From contig NW_020312018.1 of the NCBI RefSeq assembly GCF_003144115.1, positions 212,239-276,238 on the forward strand: a DNA stretch of 64,000 nucleotides, read 5' to 3'. This DNA comes from Tilletiopsis washingtonensis (lineage: Eukaryota; Basidiomycota; Exobasidiomycetes; Entylomatales). This document shows positions 1 to 12,267 of the stretch, piece by piece; within the stretch, counting starts at the first letter, position 1, and the number at the start of each line of letters is the position of its first letter. The notes under the pieces are model-generated. The model had not been told where the DNA came from, did not search any database, and saw only the letters and a list, made by a program, of their open reading frames with translations. Both the position numbers and the translations under genes were made by a program.

Positions 1-1
1 G

Positions 2-2540
2 CACACGCTCGCATCGGATGTGCATCTGCCAGAGGAGGTCCGCAAGACCGACGTGTACGCCGTCAGCTACGCGATGCTCACGGTGCTCATCAGCTACCGT
101 ACGCTCTTCAGTCGCTCGCAGCAGGACGAGATGGTCGAGGCCTTCATCGTCGGCCTCAACAAGTCGCAGAACACCGCACAGCCCTGCGTGCGTGCGCTCT
201 CCGTCTCGTGCTACGAGCTGCAGAAGTCCGTCACGCGCCTGCTGCCGTCGATGCTCGTGAAGCTCTCGACGGTCATGTCGTCGACGACGATGTCGATCCA
301 CATCCTCGAGCTGATCGCCGCCATCGGCCACATTCCTGCCTGCTACGCCAACTTCACCGAGGCGGACTACCGGCGCATCTTCGGCATGTCGCTGCAGTAC
401 CTGCAGTACCACACGCAGCTGCAGCGCACCGACGCCGAGCGCCAGCAGCAGCAGGCGCAGCAGCAGCAGGCCAGCGGCGCCGGCGGCATCACGCGCGACG
501 ACCCGCGCTCCAGCCCGGCCTCGTTCACGCTCTCGCAGTACGTCATGATGCTCGCGTACTACAACATCAGCCTGTGGTTTATCTCGCTGCGCATCTCGGA
601 CCGCCCGAAGCACGTGCCGTACATTGCCCGCGGCCTGCTGCTCGCGAACGAGGGCCGCGAGCGCATGTCGGATCAGACCGAGGTGTGCTTCGACTTCCTT
701 GCGCGCTTCACGCACTCCAATGCGGAGCCCAAGCCTCGCCGCTCCTTCCTCAACTCGATCGTCATGGGCTCGTCCACAGCAGTAGCCAAGGCCGCCGTGG
801 CCGCCGCGCGCAAGGACAACAACCGCCAGTCGAAGTCCTGGCTCTTCGGCAAGGCTCTCGTGACGGTGACGTCGCTCAAGAAGGAAGGCTGGATCGAGAT
901 CCTCGTGCGGCGCTCGTCCGGCACGATTGCTTTGCTCTGCAAGCTCGAGAACGCGCCCGTCGGCACTCTACCCGACGTCGACGGCGAGCGCATGGACTTG
1001 CCGGCCGTGCTGATGATGCAGCGCGACCCGGATAGCATGGCCAAGCCTGCCGTGATGTCACCTGCGTTGCCGCTCGCCAAGGCGACGGACCGCCGCTCGA
1101 TGCGGCAGCAGGCAGAGGCACGACTGCGTGCCGGCGACCACCTGCGCTCCCGGCGTCCACTCGGCCCGGCGCACTACGGACTTGCAAGGCGTCCGCGGGC
1201 AGCTTCCTTCAGTGGCGGCCTGTCCAGCGCCTTGATCACTCGCACTGCACCGATCGACCCGTACCGCATCGAGGCGGCCAGTGGTGACGCGCCCGCGGCC
1301 GACGAGCTCATGGCCGCGGACGTGCCTCGTGTCGGCGGACCCCAGGTCAGCGCCACCGAGTCTGCGGCCGTGCAGAGCATCAAGAGCGAGATTCTCTCGC
1401 CGAAAGCCAGCGAGCAGAAGCTGGCTGCCGACAGCTCGAGCGCTGCGCCCGAGAGCTCAGAGGCCCGACGCGGTAGTGCCGCCGGCCTTGCTGCAGCTCC
1501 CGCTGGCGCCCGTCCGGCGCGGGAGGCGGCCGTTGATCCGGGCTTCATTGCCCTGCAGCTCTCGGCGTTCCCGGACCTCTCGCTCGACAAGGCGCCGCTG
1601 CTGCTGCCCGACGAGCCGGCCACGGACCGTCTCATCCGTGCCGTGGACCTCACGCCCGTCGTCGACTTCCACAAGATCGGCGTGCTCTACGTCGGCCCCG
1701 GCCAGACGGAGGAGCGCCAGATCCTCGGCAACCGCACCGGCTCGCCCGCGTACGCCCGCTTCCTTTCGGGCCTCGGCGACCTCATCACGCTCAAGGGCCA
1801 GGAGGACGTCTATACAGGCGGCCTGGACCGCCAGTCCGACGAGCACGGCAAGTACGCCTACGTGTGGGGCGACGACATCTCGCAGATCGTCTACCACACC
1901 GCCACGCTGATGCCGAACCGCGACCACGATGCGGCGCACTCGGCCAAGAAGGCGCTCATCGGCAACGACTGGGTGCACGTCGTGTTCAACGAGAGCGGCG
2001 ACGAGTACCGCTTCGGCACGATTCCGAGCCAGTTCAACTTTGTCAACATCGTCGTGTCGCCCAACTCGCGCGGCGGCATCAACCTCGGCTCGGTGGCGCC
2101 TGACGACAGCACGTTCTGTGAGTGCGAGGCATGCTGGACGGCCGCATCGCTCTGCTCACCGCGCTTGCACACCCAGATCGCGTCTCGCTGCAGTGCCGCC
2201 CCGGCCTGCCGAACTTCTCGCCCGTCAGCGACGGCCAGCTGGTGTCGACGAGTGCGCTGGCCGCCTTTGTGCGCATCCTCGCGCTCAACGGCAACCTCGT
2301 GAGCCAGATCGCGCTGGCCACTGGCGACACGATGCAACCGTATACCAGCAGTGCGTCATCAAACGCTCGCCCGCATCCAGACACCGTGGCTCATCTCTTT
2401 CTCTCCGCGCAGACTGGGTCTCGCGTCTGCAGCACCTCACTCGTGCGCGCGACAAGGCAGAGGCACGCCGCGACGCCGCCCAGCAGCAACAGCAGCCCGG
2501 CGATGCGCCGCCGACGGTGCACGATCTGCGCTTCGTCTGA
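2..2540 (+). CDS. TSC2: Tuberin-type Rheb GTPase-activating protein, 3' part (5' truncated by window edge)
   Basis: Coding segments are <2..2117, 2177..2350 and 2413..2540, giving at least 805 C-terminal residues; the start lies outside the window. The helical first part matches the tuberin middle region. The last ~270 residues are the Rap/Ran-GAP domain: FHKIGVLYVGPGQ, then the catalytic-loop region GNDWVHVVFNESG, then QFNFVNIVVSP. Both introns are placed by restoring family sequence: the first (59 nt) gives TFYRVSLQCRPG, the second (62 nt) gives PYTSNWVSRLQHL. In other fungi and animals tuberin pairs with hamartin and turns off Rheb, restraining TORC1. A Gln-rich insert sits at 446-470. The Ser/Ala-rich linker at about 1180-1560 is probably disordered. 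The family call is firm; the GAP function is inferred from homology. Confidence 0.93.
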
Positions 2541-5500
2541 GCCGCTCGCCGGCAGACGTACGTGCTGGCCACTGCGCTGCTCGGTGGCCACGTCTTTGCT
2601 GCTGCCTCTCCCGCTCCGCCGCGTTCCTGCCTTGCGCAAGTCACAGAGCGTCACGTTCACATTTGTACAGATACCCCTCACATGCCCGTCTACTTTGCTT
2701 TCGACCTTCTCTCCGCCTGTCTCGTCGACCGGGACGCACGGCGGGTCTGTGGCCACGCAGCTCGCATGCCTCGCACACTCTTCGCCTGTTCTGCTTATCG
2801 CGGGCTCGCCGGGCAGCGCCTGTTCGGCTCATCGATCAGGCGGCCCGGGCTCGAGAGAGGCTGCGCATCGAGTCTTCCAGTCCCTCGGGCCCGCGGGTTG
2901 CTGCTGCAGCTGCGCTCCCAGACTCCGCCGCTCGACTCGACATGCCCGTACCGGGGCAGCGCAGCGGCAGAGCGCCGGGCAAGAGCCGTTCCCATGCATG
3001 CGTGCGCGCATATGCAGAACGCAGAGAATGCCGGAGAAGGGTCGAGCTGGGCATGCCGCATGCTGGAATTGCATGTGGGATGTGGGTGGAGCAGGCAACC
3101 CTTGGCAGCACAAGCCACCGAGCGGTGAGACCACGCGCTCCTCGACGCTGGCCTTGCTCGCCCACGATTGCCGTGCGACCGCTCCCGAGGTGGCAGGTGA
3201 GGGCAAGACGTGCCCGTCGCCGCCTCGTGGGGTGCGTCTGCGCTACCTTCCGACGGGAGGCGCGGGGTGCCGGGTTGCCTGCGCTCTGTGCCAGTGCTGG
3301 CTCCGAGTTGCCTGCAGGCCAAAACCGGCGAATCGGTAAGTGCGGCGAGGCATGCTTCTCTGGCGTCCCCGCGAGCTGCCGAGCTTCTCCCGAGAGGCAT
3401 GGCAGCCGCAGATGCTCCTTGGCGGCGCTACGGCGGCCCAGCGCCCCTGTGGATGGCTAGGCGAGCCGCGATGCGAGGCCGGCTCAGCGCCTTTCTTCTC
3501 CTTTCGCACCGACGCAACGACGGCCATCCGCATCGCAGCCTGCTCACGATAGGTCATCTGAGTCAGCGTCGATGACGACGCTGCACCACCGGCAGGACGC
3601 TGCTTCTCAGCGAGCTCTGCCGATCTAGACTGCCATGGCGGCGCAGATGCAGGCGGCGGAGCCGTGCCTGCGCGCTGCGGCACCGCTGCGTCGGGTCGTT
3701 ATACCGCGGATTCTGCCTGCTGCTGCGTTGAGGGAGCGCTGCGTCTGCGAGCGGGGCCGAGCGGCACGCAGAGCAGCGTCAGGCGTGCTGCACGAAGGGT
3801 CCAGCAGCGGCTCAGCGTGCAGCGTGCAGCGACAGAGGCGACATGCAGATGCATGCAGAAGCGCCCCTGCTCTGCCCGAGCTGCATGGGAACCGGGAAGG
3901 AACGACTCGCTCGTGTGCGAGGGCAGCTCGGACCTCGTCTTTCAGCATTCCACGCCGGGTCTCGAGCGTCCAGTTGCCCAGCTCGGAGGGTCGGCTGCAG
4001 CATCAGGCTGGTGTGCTGCATCGTCGACGAGCGAGCGGCTCCGGCGGCGGGCCCTCCGGCGCGGCGGCCTTGGGTCGCCAGGTCCTCACTCTGGCTCGCA
4101 TCGGCAAGAGTCCTGCAGCGCCACTACTGCTGTGGTACTATCATGGCATGCGCAGGAGCGGAGCAGGCGCCGCGGCCGGACTACCGGCAGCCGCCTGGGG
4201 CTGCTCCTCTTTCTCTTTCCTGCACCTGCACGGGAGCGCCTTTGTCGGCGTCCGAAAGACTGCCCTGCGGCTCTTGTTCTCGCAAGTGCCCCCCATGTGG
4301 AGGGGACAGGGGCAGGCAGCACGCCATCGCAGCATGCTTGGCGTCGCCGTCCCGGTTCCACCGCAGCGAAGCAGTGCCAGCATGAGCGTAGCGCCCCACG
4401 ACGGCCCCGCAATGGCCGCCAGAATGCGCACAATGCTCCGGCCTGCTGTCCGTAGCGTGCATTGCGGCTAACCCCCAGAGCCACGTCCGCCAATCGCTGG
4501 ACTTGCGCCGCGACCTAGGCACCGAGGACGACGAGGTCCAGACTGCGCATACCCGACGGGTGCCCCAGCAGCGTAGAAGCGACAATGAATGGCAATCAAC
4601 AGACCTGCGGCCAGCGTACGCGGTCGGCTCCAGAGCGCGCACCTGGCACGGCGGGGAGCGCTGCGCCAGCTCGGCCGTTCTGGACCCTCTTCGCGCTGCC
4701 TGTCCGGTTGGTCCTCGTCGGCCATCGATTGTCCCTTGTGCGCTGTCACAGAGCAACCTGTGGCGCACACGGCAATCCCAGCAGCCACCTGCACGGCGCC
4801 GCCGCTTGTCCGCCGCCCGTCGTGCCTCCGCGCGCTGACGTTGCGGACCTGGAACGGACGGACATTTGAGCGCCACGGCACGTGTGTGCGGCGGTGTCTG
4901 TCCCCATGCTGAGTTGCTGCGCCGAGCGGGTCAGCCCCATGGGAGCCTGGGAGTCTAGGAGTCTGGGAGTCGAGTCGGGCGACGAGGCCCGCCGAGTGCG
5001 CTCTCGGCTCGCCGCCGGCGTTGCTGAAACTGCGCTCGACCTTGCCCCGGGTCTTGGCGCCGGCGCAGCTGCCAGTCGCGCCGGGGACGTGCCACGAGAA
5101 CGGCTGTTCATCCGCCGAGCACGGACTCCCATGCTCTTCCTCGGGCAGCACGCAGGCAAGGAGGCAGGCCTCCGCGTTAGCCCAGCGTGCTGGTAAAGCG
5201 TGTCACGGACAGGACGTGCGTAGTCGCACGCTGGCAGGAATGCTGCGCTTCTGGCGCCGACGCTGCGCAGCCCGCCCTGGCCGCTGGTGCTGCTCGAGCG
5301 GCATCCGTCTCGCCAACGTCGGAGCCGTCTGGGCAGCGTCGGAGCTGCGCCGACGGCCGTTAGCGCTCGCCGGCAAAGTCAGGGCACGGCGTCGGCTGCG
5401 CGCTGCTGCGGGGCACAGCGCTATCGGCATCGGCCATGCGATGGCCCATGGGAGTCCGCAAGCACCCGGCGCTTCGGGGCACGCTGCGATGCTGCGAAGC

Positions 5501-8500
5501 GAACGCTCGCAAGCACAAAACTGAACGGCCCCAGCACATCTCACTCTCAGTGCGGTGGTACGAGCAAGGACGGGCGCAGCAGATGCCGCACGTGCAGCGA
5601 GCTAGCATGCGCATCCGCCGGCTCTGCCACGCGCGACGGCCTGTCGAGGTACCTGGCCCGCACCGCCCATGCTTCTTGGTGTCGCCGTCATGCGCTGTGC
5701 GGCTTAGGTAAAAGCAGGGCCGCCGCCGGAGAGCTGCAGCAGAGTGAGATCTGGTCGCTGGACGGCACCGGCAGCACAGAAGCTGCGGGAGCGGGCGGCA
5801 GCGGCGCCGGCGGTGGGCGCCGCAGTACGCACGCATGCTTCCCGGGTCCCCGAGCATGAAGCCAGAGCACGGCAGAGCGCCAACGAGCAGGCACGAGCAG
5901 CGCCAAGGGCGCGCCATTCCTTCCTCCTGCGCTCGGCGGTGCTGAGCCTTGTCACCGCCGCGAGCACGACGTCTCGAGCGGAAGATGAAGCGAGCGGATG
6001 GCTCACGCGCGTGACGCTGCCTCGCGGCGCGGCTGACATGCCCATCTCATGTCTGGGGGCCATCGCGCTTTGCTGCGTCTGCAGCCGGACGATGTGCCTG
6101 TTGGCCCGCCGAGAGCATGGGAAGGACGCTAATGCGGGCGGGCGCCACGGCGCGCGTGCCAGGGCCCGTCCGTGCAGTGCGGGCGTGCGGCAGCTGCGGC
6201 ACCGCACGAGCATCCCGGGATCGCGGCTGCGGCCGCGTCGATCAGCCGGGCACGGCGCCGCGCCCGGGAGCTGAGCGGCTGCGTCTCACCGCCATGAGAC
6301 GGGAAGGACGCCCTCCCTCCCATGCCCGGATGCTGCTGCTTGCCCCGTCATGCGCTGCAACCCTGGCTGCGTCCTGGTGCTCTGCGGCCGTGCCGTGGCG
6401 ATGGCCTGCGCGCCTCTGCGCATCGACAAGGCAGCCGTCGATGGTACCCCTGCGTCGCCGGCGGGGCAGCTGCGAGTACCGCCAGCGGCCGCGTTGCGCC
6501 TGTCTTTGTGCCTGCGCTGTCGCCCAGGCCGCGCCGTTTCCCCGCGAAACGCATCGGAGCGCCCGCGCAGCCGTCGGGTGGACGGCGATGCGGGATCATG
6601 ATAGCTTCAGAGCTCGTCTCGGCACCGCTGGCCCAGATGCAGCGGCAGCCGTCGTCTATGGCGCCAGCGCCCGGTCACCGCAGCCGACGCTACTGCACGC
6701 AGGCCCGAGAAGACAGACGCGGCAGAACTGCAGACGGCGCCAGTGCAGCGCACGCCGGCCTGGAGCTCGGCTGCACTCACGCCGGGCACGCAGCAGCGTT
6801 CAACGCCGGCGGTGCAGGTGCTGCGGCATGCCCAGCGCTGGTGCACAGAGCCCGTCTCGGGGTGTCTGCAGGCGTGACGGCGCAGATGCCGGCGCGGCGG
6901 ACGTGTCGCCGAGGGGCGATGGAGGCGCGACGGCGGCACCGCCGTTGCTGCCGCCATGCGCCGCCGCCCCCCGCGCCACGGCGCATGCCCATGTGCCTCT
7001 GCAGCTGAATGCTGCATGCTGCCATGCTGCGGCTGCTGGCTGCCTCCAGGAGCTGCTCGGCGCCGCTGCTCTGCCCCCTGGGTGTCGGCGATGCCTCGCT
7101 TCGCCGCGCCGTGCGCATTCTTGCGGCCCGCCGTGCAGCAGGCGGCTCCTTCTTGCTCTTGATCTTGCGTCCGCTCTGCGCCTCTCCACCATCTCCCTCT
7201 TCCCTCGACGGCGCCTTCTTGCTCGCTGCCCTCGCCATCGGCGCCCCCCTCGCTGCTGACGCCGCGCCGCATCCCGACTCTTCGGGCGCGCCTCAGCTGT
7301 TCTTGCTCGGCGGCGCCGCTGCCGCTGCCGTGCCGCTGCAGCTGCACCCTGCCGCTGCATCTCGTCTGCGCTGCAGCGTGCGCGCATCTTGGCCTTGTGC
7401 CGCTCCTGCACCTGCTTCCACCTCGCCCAGCTCCGCCCAGACGGCCGCGGCAGAAGCAGCTGCCAGCGTCTGACGCCGCGCGCCGCTCAGCATCAGGGAC
7501 CGCCGCGGCTCCACCTCGGCCCTGCGCTCTGCTGCACCTCACGTCTGCACCTCTGCGCTCTGCCTTCGATTTTGCACGCCGCCCGTGCCCCGACGCCCCG
7601 ACGCCGACGCCGAAGCCGACGCCGAAGCTCTGCTGCTGCTGCCGCGCCGCCGCGCTGCACCTTGCTGTCGCGGGCCCGAAGCGGCGGCGCCTTCGGTCTC
7701 AGCTGCCCACTCCAGACGCTGCGACGCAGCAGCAGCAGCATCTTCCTCTCCGCACGCCCGCGCGCCCGCGGCACTCTCCCGCATCCGCTCCCTCGTCTCG
7801 TCGACGGCGCCGTGCGCTGCTCCGCTGCACTGGCTGCAGCTCAGACCTGCGCCTTCTGCGCCTTGCCCTGCACCTGCACCTGCTGCAGCGCCCGCACCGG
7901 CTGAACGTAGCGGCGCCTGCGGAGTGGCCCGAAAAGGCGCCCGCGCCCACGCCCTTCTGCCGTCGAAGGCACCTGGCAGCCGCGCGATCCCCAGACTCGA
8001 CTGCGCTGCAGCGTCATCCAACCCAGGCGCCTGTCTCTCTCCTCCTCCTTCCGCTCCTCCTGCCTCTCCTCTCCTCTCCTCTTCTGCGACGCCCTTTTCG
8101 CTCGCCCTTCACTTCTACCCTCACGCGCAGCCAGGCCACCGGCCAGCTCTCTCGCGCACAGCCACGTCCTCCCGGCACTTCTCTTCCGCCCCTCTTCCTC
8201 TTCGCCGCCTGCGGCTTCTCGTGCCAGAGCGTCTCTTCGCCGCCTCTGCCTTTGCGAAGACGCCTTCGCACCGAGCTCCTCTGTCGAGCACCTAGCCCTG
8301 AGTGTCGAGGTGAGCATCTTCGCAAGGCAGCGCGTCGCCGCATCGACGACAAGGAGCACAGCCGCACGCGCGCCGCGTGCTTGGCTCTGCACTGCCGGCC
8401 GGAACCCTGGCCGCGGCCGTCTAATTCGTTCCACTTCGCCTTCTGCGCTGGTCGCTCTCGAGATAGAAGCAGCAGAGTTCGGGCACCTCGCCAGCATCGA

Positions 8501-9502
8501 GCGGCAGATCGATCTTGCCCAAAAGCGTACCAAGGCGCGAGCGCTCTACCGGGAGCTCCTGTGTCTCCTGATTCGCGTATCGGTGCCTGCGCGCATTGTC
8601 TCGCGCCCACTCTTTCGGGCACCTCTGCCCTCCTCTCAGCGCTCCTTCGCTGCTGCGCTCCGTTCCTAGATCAACTCTACGCTTCATCGGTTCCGAGCGC
8701 AAGGCGCACACCAGCACTGCGGCCCGAGTCTGGAAGCGCAGCACATCGCACGCCGCCAGTCTCACCGCTCGCGCGTGTCTAGACCCCGGACTCCGGCCTC
8801 ACTCAGGAGAGCACGCGCCTGCTCTCGCAGCGCCTCTGCGCACGTCCACGCCGGTGTTGCTTCTCGTCCGACCACGACCGCCGCATCGACACTAGCTTCG
8901 ATCCATCGGCCCCTTCTGCCGCCTCGACCCGCAGCTCCACAGCTACAAGGCGCTACACGGGCTTCTGAACTGCTGTACTGGCGTTGCTGCAACAGCTGTC
9001 TCTGCGCTCTGGCAGGCTTGCGTCTTAGCGATCTGCTGGCACTCCCAGGTGAGTAGTCTCGCTGCTGTGTGGGAAGTGGAGGTGCATGTGGGCGCTGGAA
9101 GAAGCTGCTCTAGTGCGTGCTGGCTTGGGCAGGCTGCTGGGACGCAGAGGGCTTGCAGGTCTTGAGCGCATGCGCCTCAGCGGCATGGCCTGGGCTGCAG
9201 CTGGGATGCGGGACCTCGACTGTGGTGGACAGCACAATCGGGCCAGGCACACGCTCCTTCTTGCCGCTCCACTCCATGCGCGTCGGTCGATGTGGGCGGC
9301 GCTGATTTTCGCTCGAGCTATATCAGCCCATCGTGTGCAGTACTGACGGCTTCTGCTCAGCGCACTCTCACGCACAGCGTCTGTCGTCACCGCTCCTCGT
9401 CTGGCTTTCCTTGCGAAGCTTCCTGGACATTCATCTCTCGACACACTTCGTCCGTTCGTCGAGGCGCCGGCGTCGCTTCCTCTGCGCACTCGCACCGCAG
9501 AG
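2541..9502. other. Gene-poor region of about 7 kb between TSC2 and the velvet gene
   Basis: No gene is supported here. Long open frames exist on both strands, but they have the Arg/Ala/Ser/Cys composition expected of stop-poor GC-rich noncoding DNA and show no recognisable domain. The first few hundred bases are the TSC2 3' flank. From about 7,100 to 9,050 the + strand becomes strongly pyrimidine-rich, with an almost pure C/T run near 8,030-8,092. This is followed by a good donor at 9,049 and an acceptor at 9,360. That fits a long transcribed leader of the velvet gene, but the transcription start cannot be read from sequence alone. Confidence 0.6.
9049..9360 (+). other. Probable 5'-UTR intron of the velvet gene
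   Basis: The donor is CCAG|GTGAGT at 9,049. The acceptor is TTCTGCTCAG ending at 9,360, with a strong branch-site match TACTGAC about 15 nt before it. The 312-nt length is long for this genome, but MDM35, PAM18 and IMP4 have similar ones. If real, the velvet mRNA starts upstream of 9,049. RNA evidence is lacking. Confidence 0.5.
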
Positions 9503-12062
9503 ATGTGGAAGCAGGGCGACCGGGACGGCAGCGAGCCTCGCGAAGGCGCAGATGCCGAGGCCGAATGGCAGAGACCGAGACAAGGCCTCTCCGTCTCTGA
9601 TCTGCTGTCCTCGACGACCACTCCAGAGCGGCCACGATCCTCGCGCACGAATAGCGGTCTGCGCGAGCAGACAGAGCGCAGCGTCGACTCGCCGCAGCAG
9701 CAGACACAGACGCCGCAGCACCTCGCTCCGCCTCAGGGCTCTACGTCGTCTGTCTCCCGGCCGTCGTCTGCGGCATCGGCAACGCGCGTTCCGTTGAGCA
9801 GCGCACAGCGCCCATCGACCGGCGGCAGCGCAAGCCATGTGCCACTGCCCGAGACCACCTCCACGGACAGCAGCGGCGTGGCGTACCAGTACACGGCCGT
9901 GTCACAGATCACGCAGGGGCGCGAGAACATGTGAGTGTGACAGAAGACGCGCTCGACGCGGCGCATACATGCTCTTTGCCGATGCTGACATTCCGTCTCT
10001 TCCAGCGAATATCAGCTCACGGTGCGCGAGCAACCGAAGCACTCGCGCATGTGTGGTGTGGGCGAGAAAGGTGCGCCTCGCGGCGTTGCGCGTCGAGGCA
10101 CGGAGCTTACCCCGTCATCACAGCCGATCGCCGACCCATTGACCCGGCGCCGATCATCCAGCTGCGCGTCATCACCCACGAGGCCAGCTCGCGCGACCGC
10201 TCCGCGAGTGGCGCGAGTGATCACTCCGGCGGTGCAGCTGCGGGGTGTTCCTCTGCCTCGCGCCTCCGCCGCGGCGTGCCCGTCACGACCCAGCGTGGCG
10301 AGGGCTGGGAGGACAAGGCCTGGTACCTCGAGAATCCTTACTACTTCATGTACGCCATGCTCGCCGACGCCGACACGGACGAGGAGCTCCACCTGCTGCA
10401 GGACGGCAAGACGCGCTACACGACGGGCAGCTGCGTGTCGTGCCTCTACCATTTGAAGGACATCGACGGAAGCCACCAGGGCTTCTTCGTATTCCCGGAT
10501 CTCAGCATCCGCGTCGAAGGACGCTACCGGCTGAAGCTCTGCCTTTTCGAGACCATTGGGTGAGTCAAGTGCAACGCGGGTGGGCGGCGACGCTCATGCT
10601 TCCTGCCGTAGACACGAGGTGCACCACTGCAAGTCCATCTACTCGACACCCTTCAGCGTGTACACCGCCAAGCGCTTCCCGGGCATGGAAGGTGAGCACG
10701 CTCGCGTGGCGCCGCGCACTCGTTCCTTCTGACACTGGCCCGCCAGAGTCCACGCTGCTGTCCAAGTCGCTCGCAGACCAAGGACTGAAGGTGCGCGTGC
10801 GGAAGAACCCTCGAGCTCGTCGCGGCCGAGTCGGTGCGAAGCGAAAGGAAGAGGGCCAGAGCGACGAGGACTCGGACGGCGAGGGCGCAGGCGGTGCACG
10901 GCGGCCGCTCGCTGGAGAGGATGTGGTCATGCGCGACGCCAAACGCATGCGCAGCGACTCAGCCGCCCAGCCGCCCAGCCGTGGTGCGTTCGCCTACGCG
11001 CCGCCGGACCGCGACCCGCGCGAGTACAACGAGCGGCCAGGCTACGCAGACGAGGCCAGCTATCGGCGACCCTTGCCGCAATCGCCGTCGTTCAGCAGCC
11101 AAGAGGCGTTCTATCCGGCGCCGCCACGGCGCGCTCCCGAGCTCATGCATCATCCAGCGGCATCGCGGCCGCCCTTCGAGGATCCGAATGCTCCTTACGG
11201 CTCAGCGCATCCGCGCAGCTACGCGCCCGCTCCGCACCACAGCCAAGCCGCCGCCTCGCCGACGGACAGTCCGCGCTCGCATCGCTCGTCGCCGCCGCAT
11301 ACGTACGACGGAGCACTGCGACGCCCGAGCCCAGAGGTGCACCCCGTGCCGTATCGCACAATGCTCGCCGAGCCGACGCCACGAATGCGCGCGCACTCCA
11401 ATGCGGCTCTGCAGGCCAGCGCGCAAGCGGAAGGCAGCTACTACGGCCGCGCTCCCAGTGACATGCGCCCGCCGCAGCTTCCGCCTCTGCAAGCCGGCGG
11501 CAACGAACCGGCACACGCTGCTCATGCTGCCTACCTCAGCAGCACCTCCTCGCTGCGCGATCGCTCCCGCAGCGACCCGTCGTCGCAGCACGCCCTGCTG
11601 CGGCGCGACCCGCCGCTAACGCGCCAGACGCACTCGTCCGACACGCCGGCGCCCTTCTCGGACCGCACGCTGCCGCCCCTGATGCAGCCGTCGTCGCCGT
11701 ACGGCCCGCCGTCACACGGCATGCGCGAGCAAGCGCCGCAGCAGCTGCCGCCGCCGCCTGGCGGGCCCAGGAGCTATGCGAGGCACCAGGACGACTACCG
11801 TCCGTCGCCGAGTTCCGGGCCGTCTCGCTCTGCCGCTCCGTACTACCCATCACAGCAGCAAGGAGAGCCGCATGCGCCTGGCCGCGTCGGCGCCCCGGCG
11901 TACGCTGCTGAGGATCGGGAGCGCGGCTATGCGCCTCCGCACGGCCGCACGACGCCGCAGCAGCAGCATCAGCCGCCGCAGCTTGGGCATCCTGCGCATC
12001 CGCAGCAGCATAGCCCTCCGAAGAGCGATCGTCGGGAGCATCAGTCGCGCTACCAGTACTGA
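9503..12062 (+). CDS. Velvet-domain developmental regulator (VeA/VelB-type)
   Basis: Coding segments are 9503..9930, 10006..10070, 10124..10559, 10612..10691 and 10747..12062 (774 aa). The ATG at 9,503 is the first in the open frame after a probable leader intron. Residues ~143-358 are the velvet domain: YQLTVREQPKHSRMCGVGEK, DRRPIDPAPIIQLRV, NPYYFMYAML, the strand FVFPDLSIRVEGRYRLKL, then SIYSTPFSVYTAKRFPGM and the basic end ADQGLKVRVRKNPRARRG. Velvet proteins bind DNA through an NF-kB-like fold and couple light and development to secondary metabolism. About 45 residues of Ser/Arg-rich sequence interrupt the domain after the LRV strand, which is more like VelB than compact VeA. Residues ~360-774 are Pro/Gln/Ser-rich and disordered, with a basic KRKEEGQ stretch that may be a nuclear signal. 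Which subfamily it belongs to is unresolved. Confidence 0.93.
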
Positions 12063-12267
12063 AGCCGCCGACTAGAGTGAGTCCCTGCTGCGTCCTTCCG
12101 CACCGCTCAGCATGAGGCGGATGCTGGCGGTGCGTGTCAATTCAGCACATTTCACTCAGTCGCCCCTGTGTGTGCCGTCCAGCGAGGCTCTCGCTCTCTG
12201 GCGGCTCTCGTGTGCCCGCCTGCCATCACGAGCTGCTAGCTGAGCAGAGCGTTTGTGTACGATGCCA

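Noticed and set aside
6117-7259. 380-codon + strand open frame in the first desert
   Set aside because: Composition is dominated by Arg, Ala, Cys and Ser with no conserved segment, and equally long frames overlap it on the other strand, as expected for GC-rich noncoding DNA.
7700-8300. Mobile element or CRISPR-like repeats in the repetitive C/T- and CAG-rich areas
   Set aside because: The repeats are simple-sequence or compositional only. There are no spacers, terminal repeats, target duplications, reverse transcriptase, transposase or integrase motifs.
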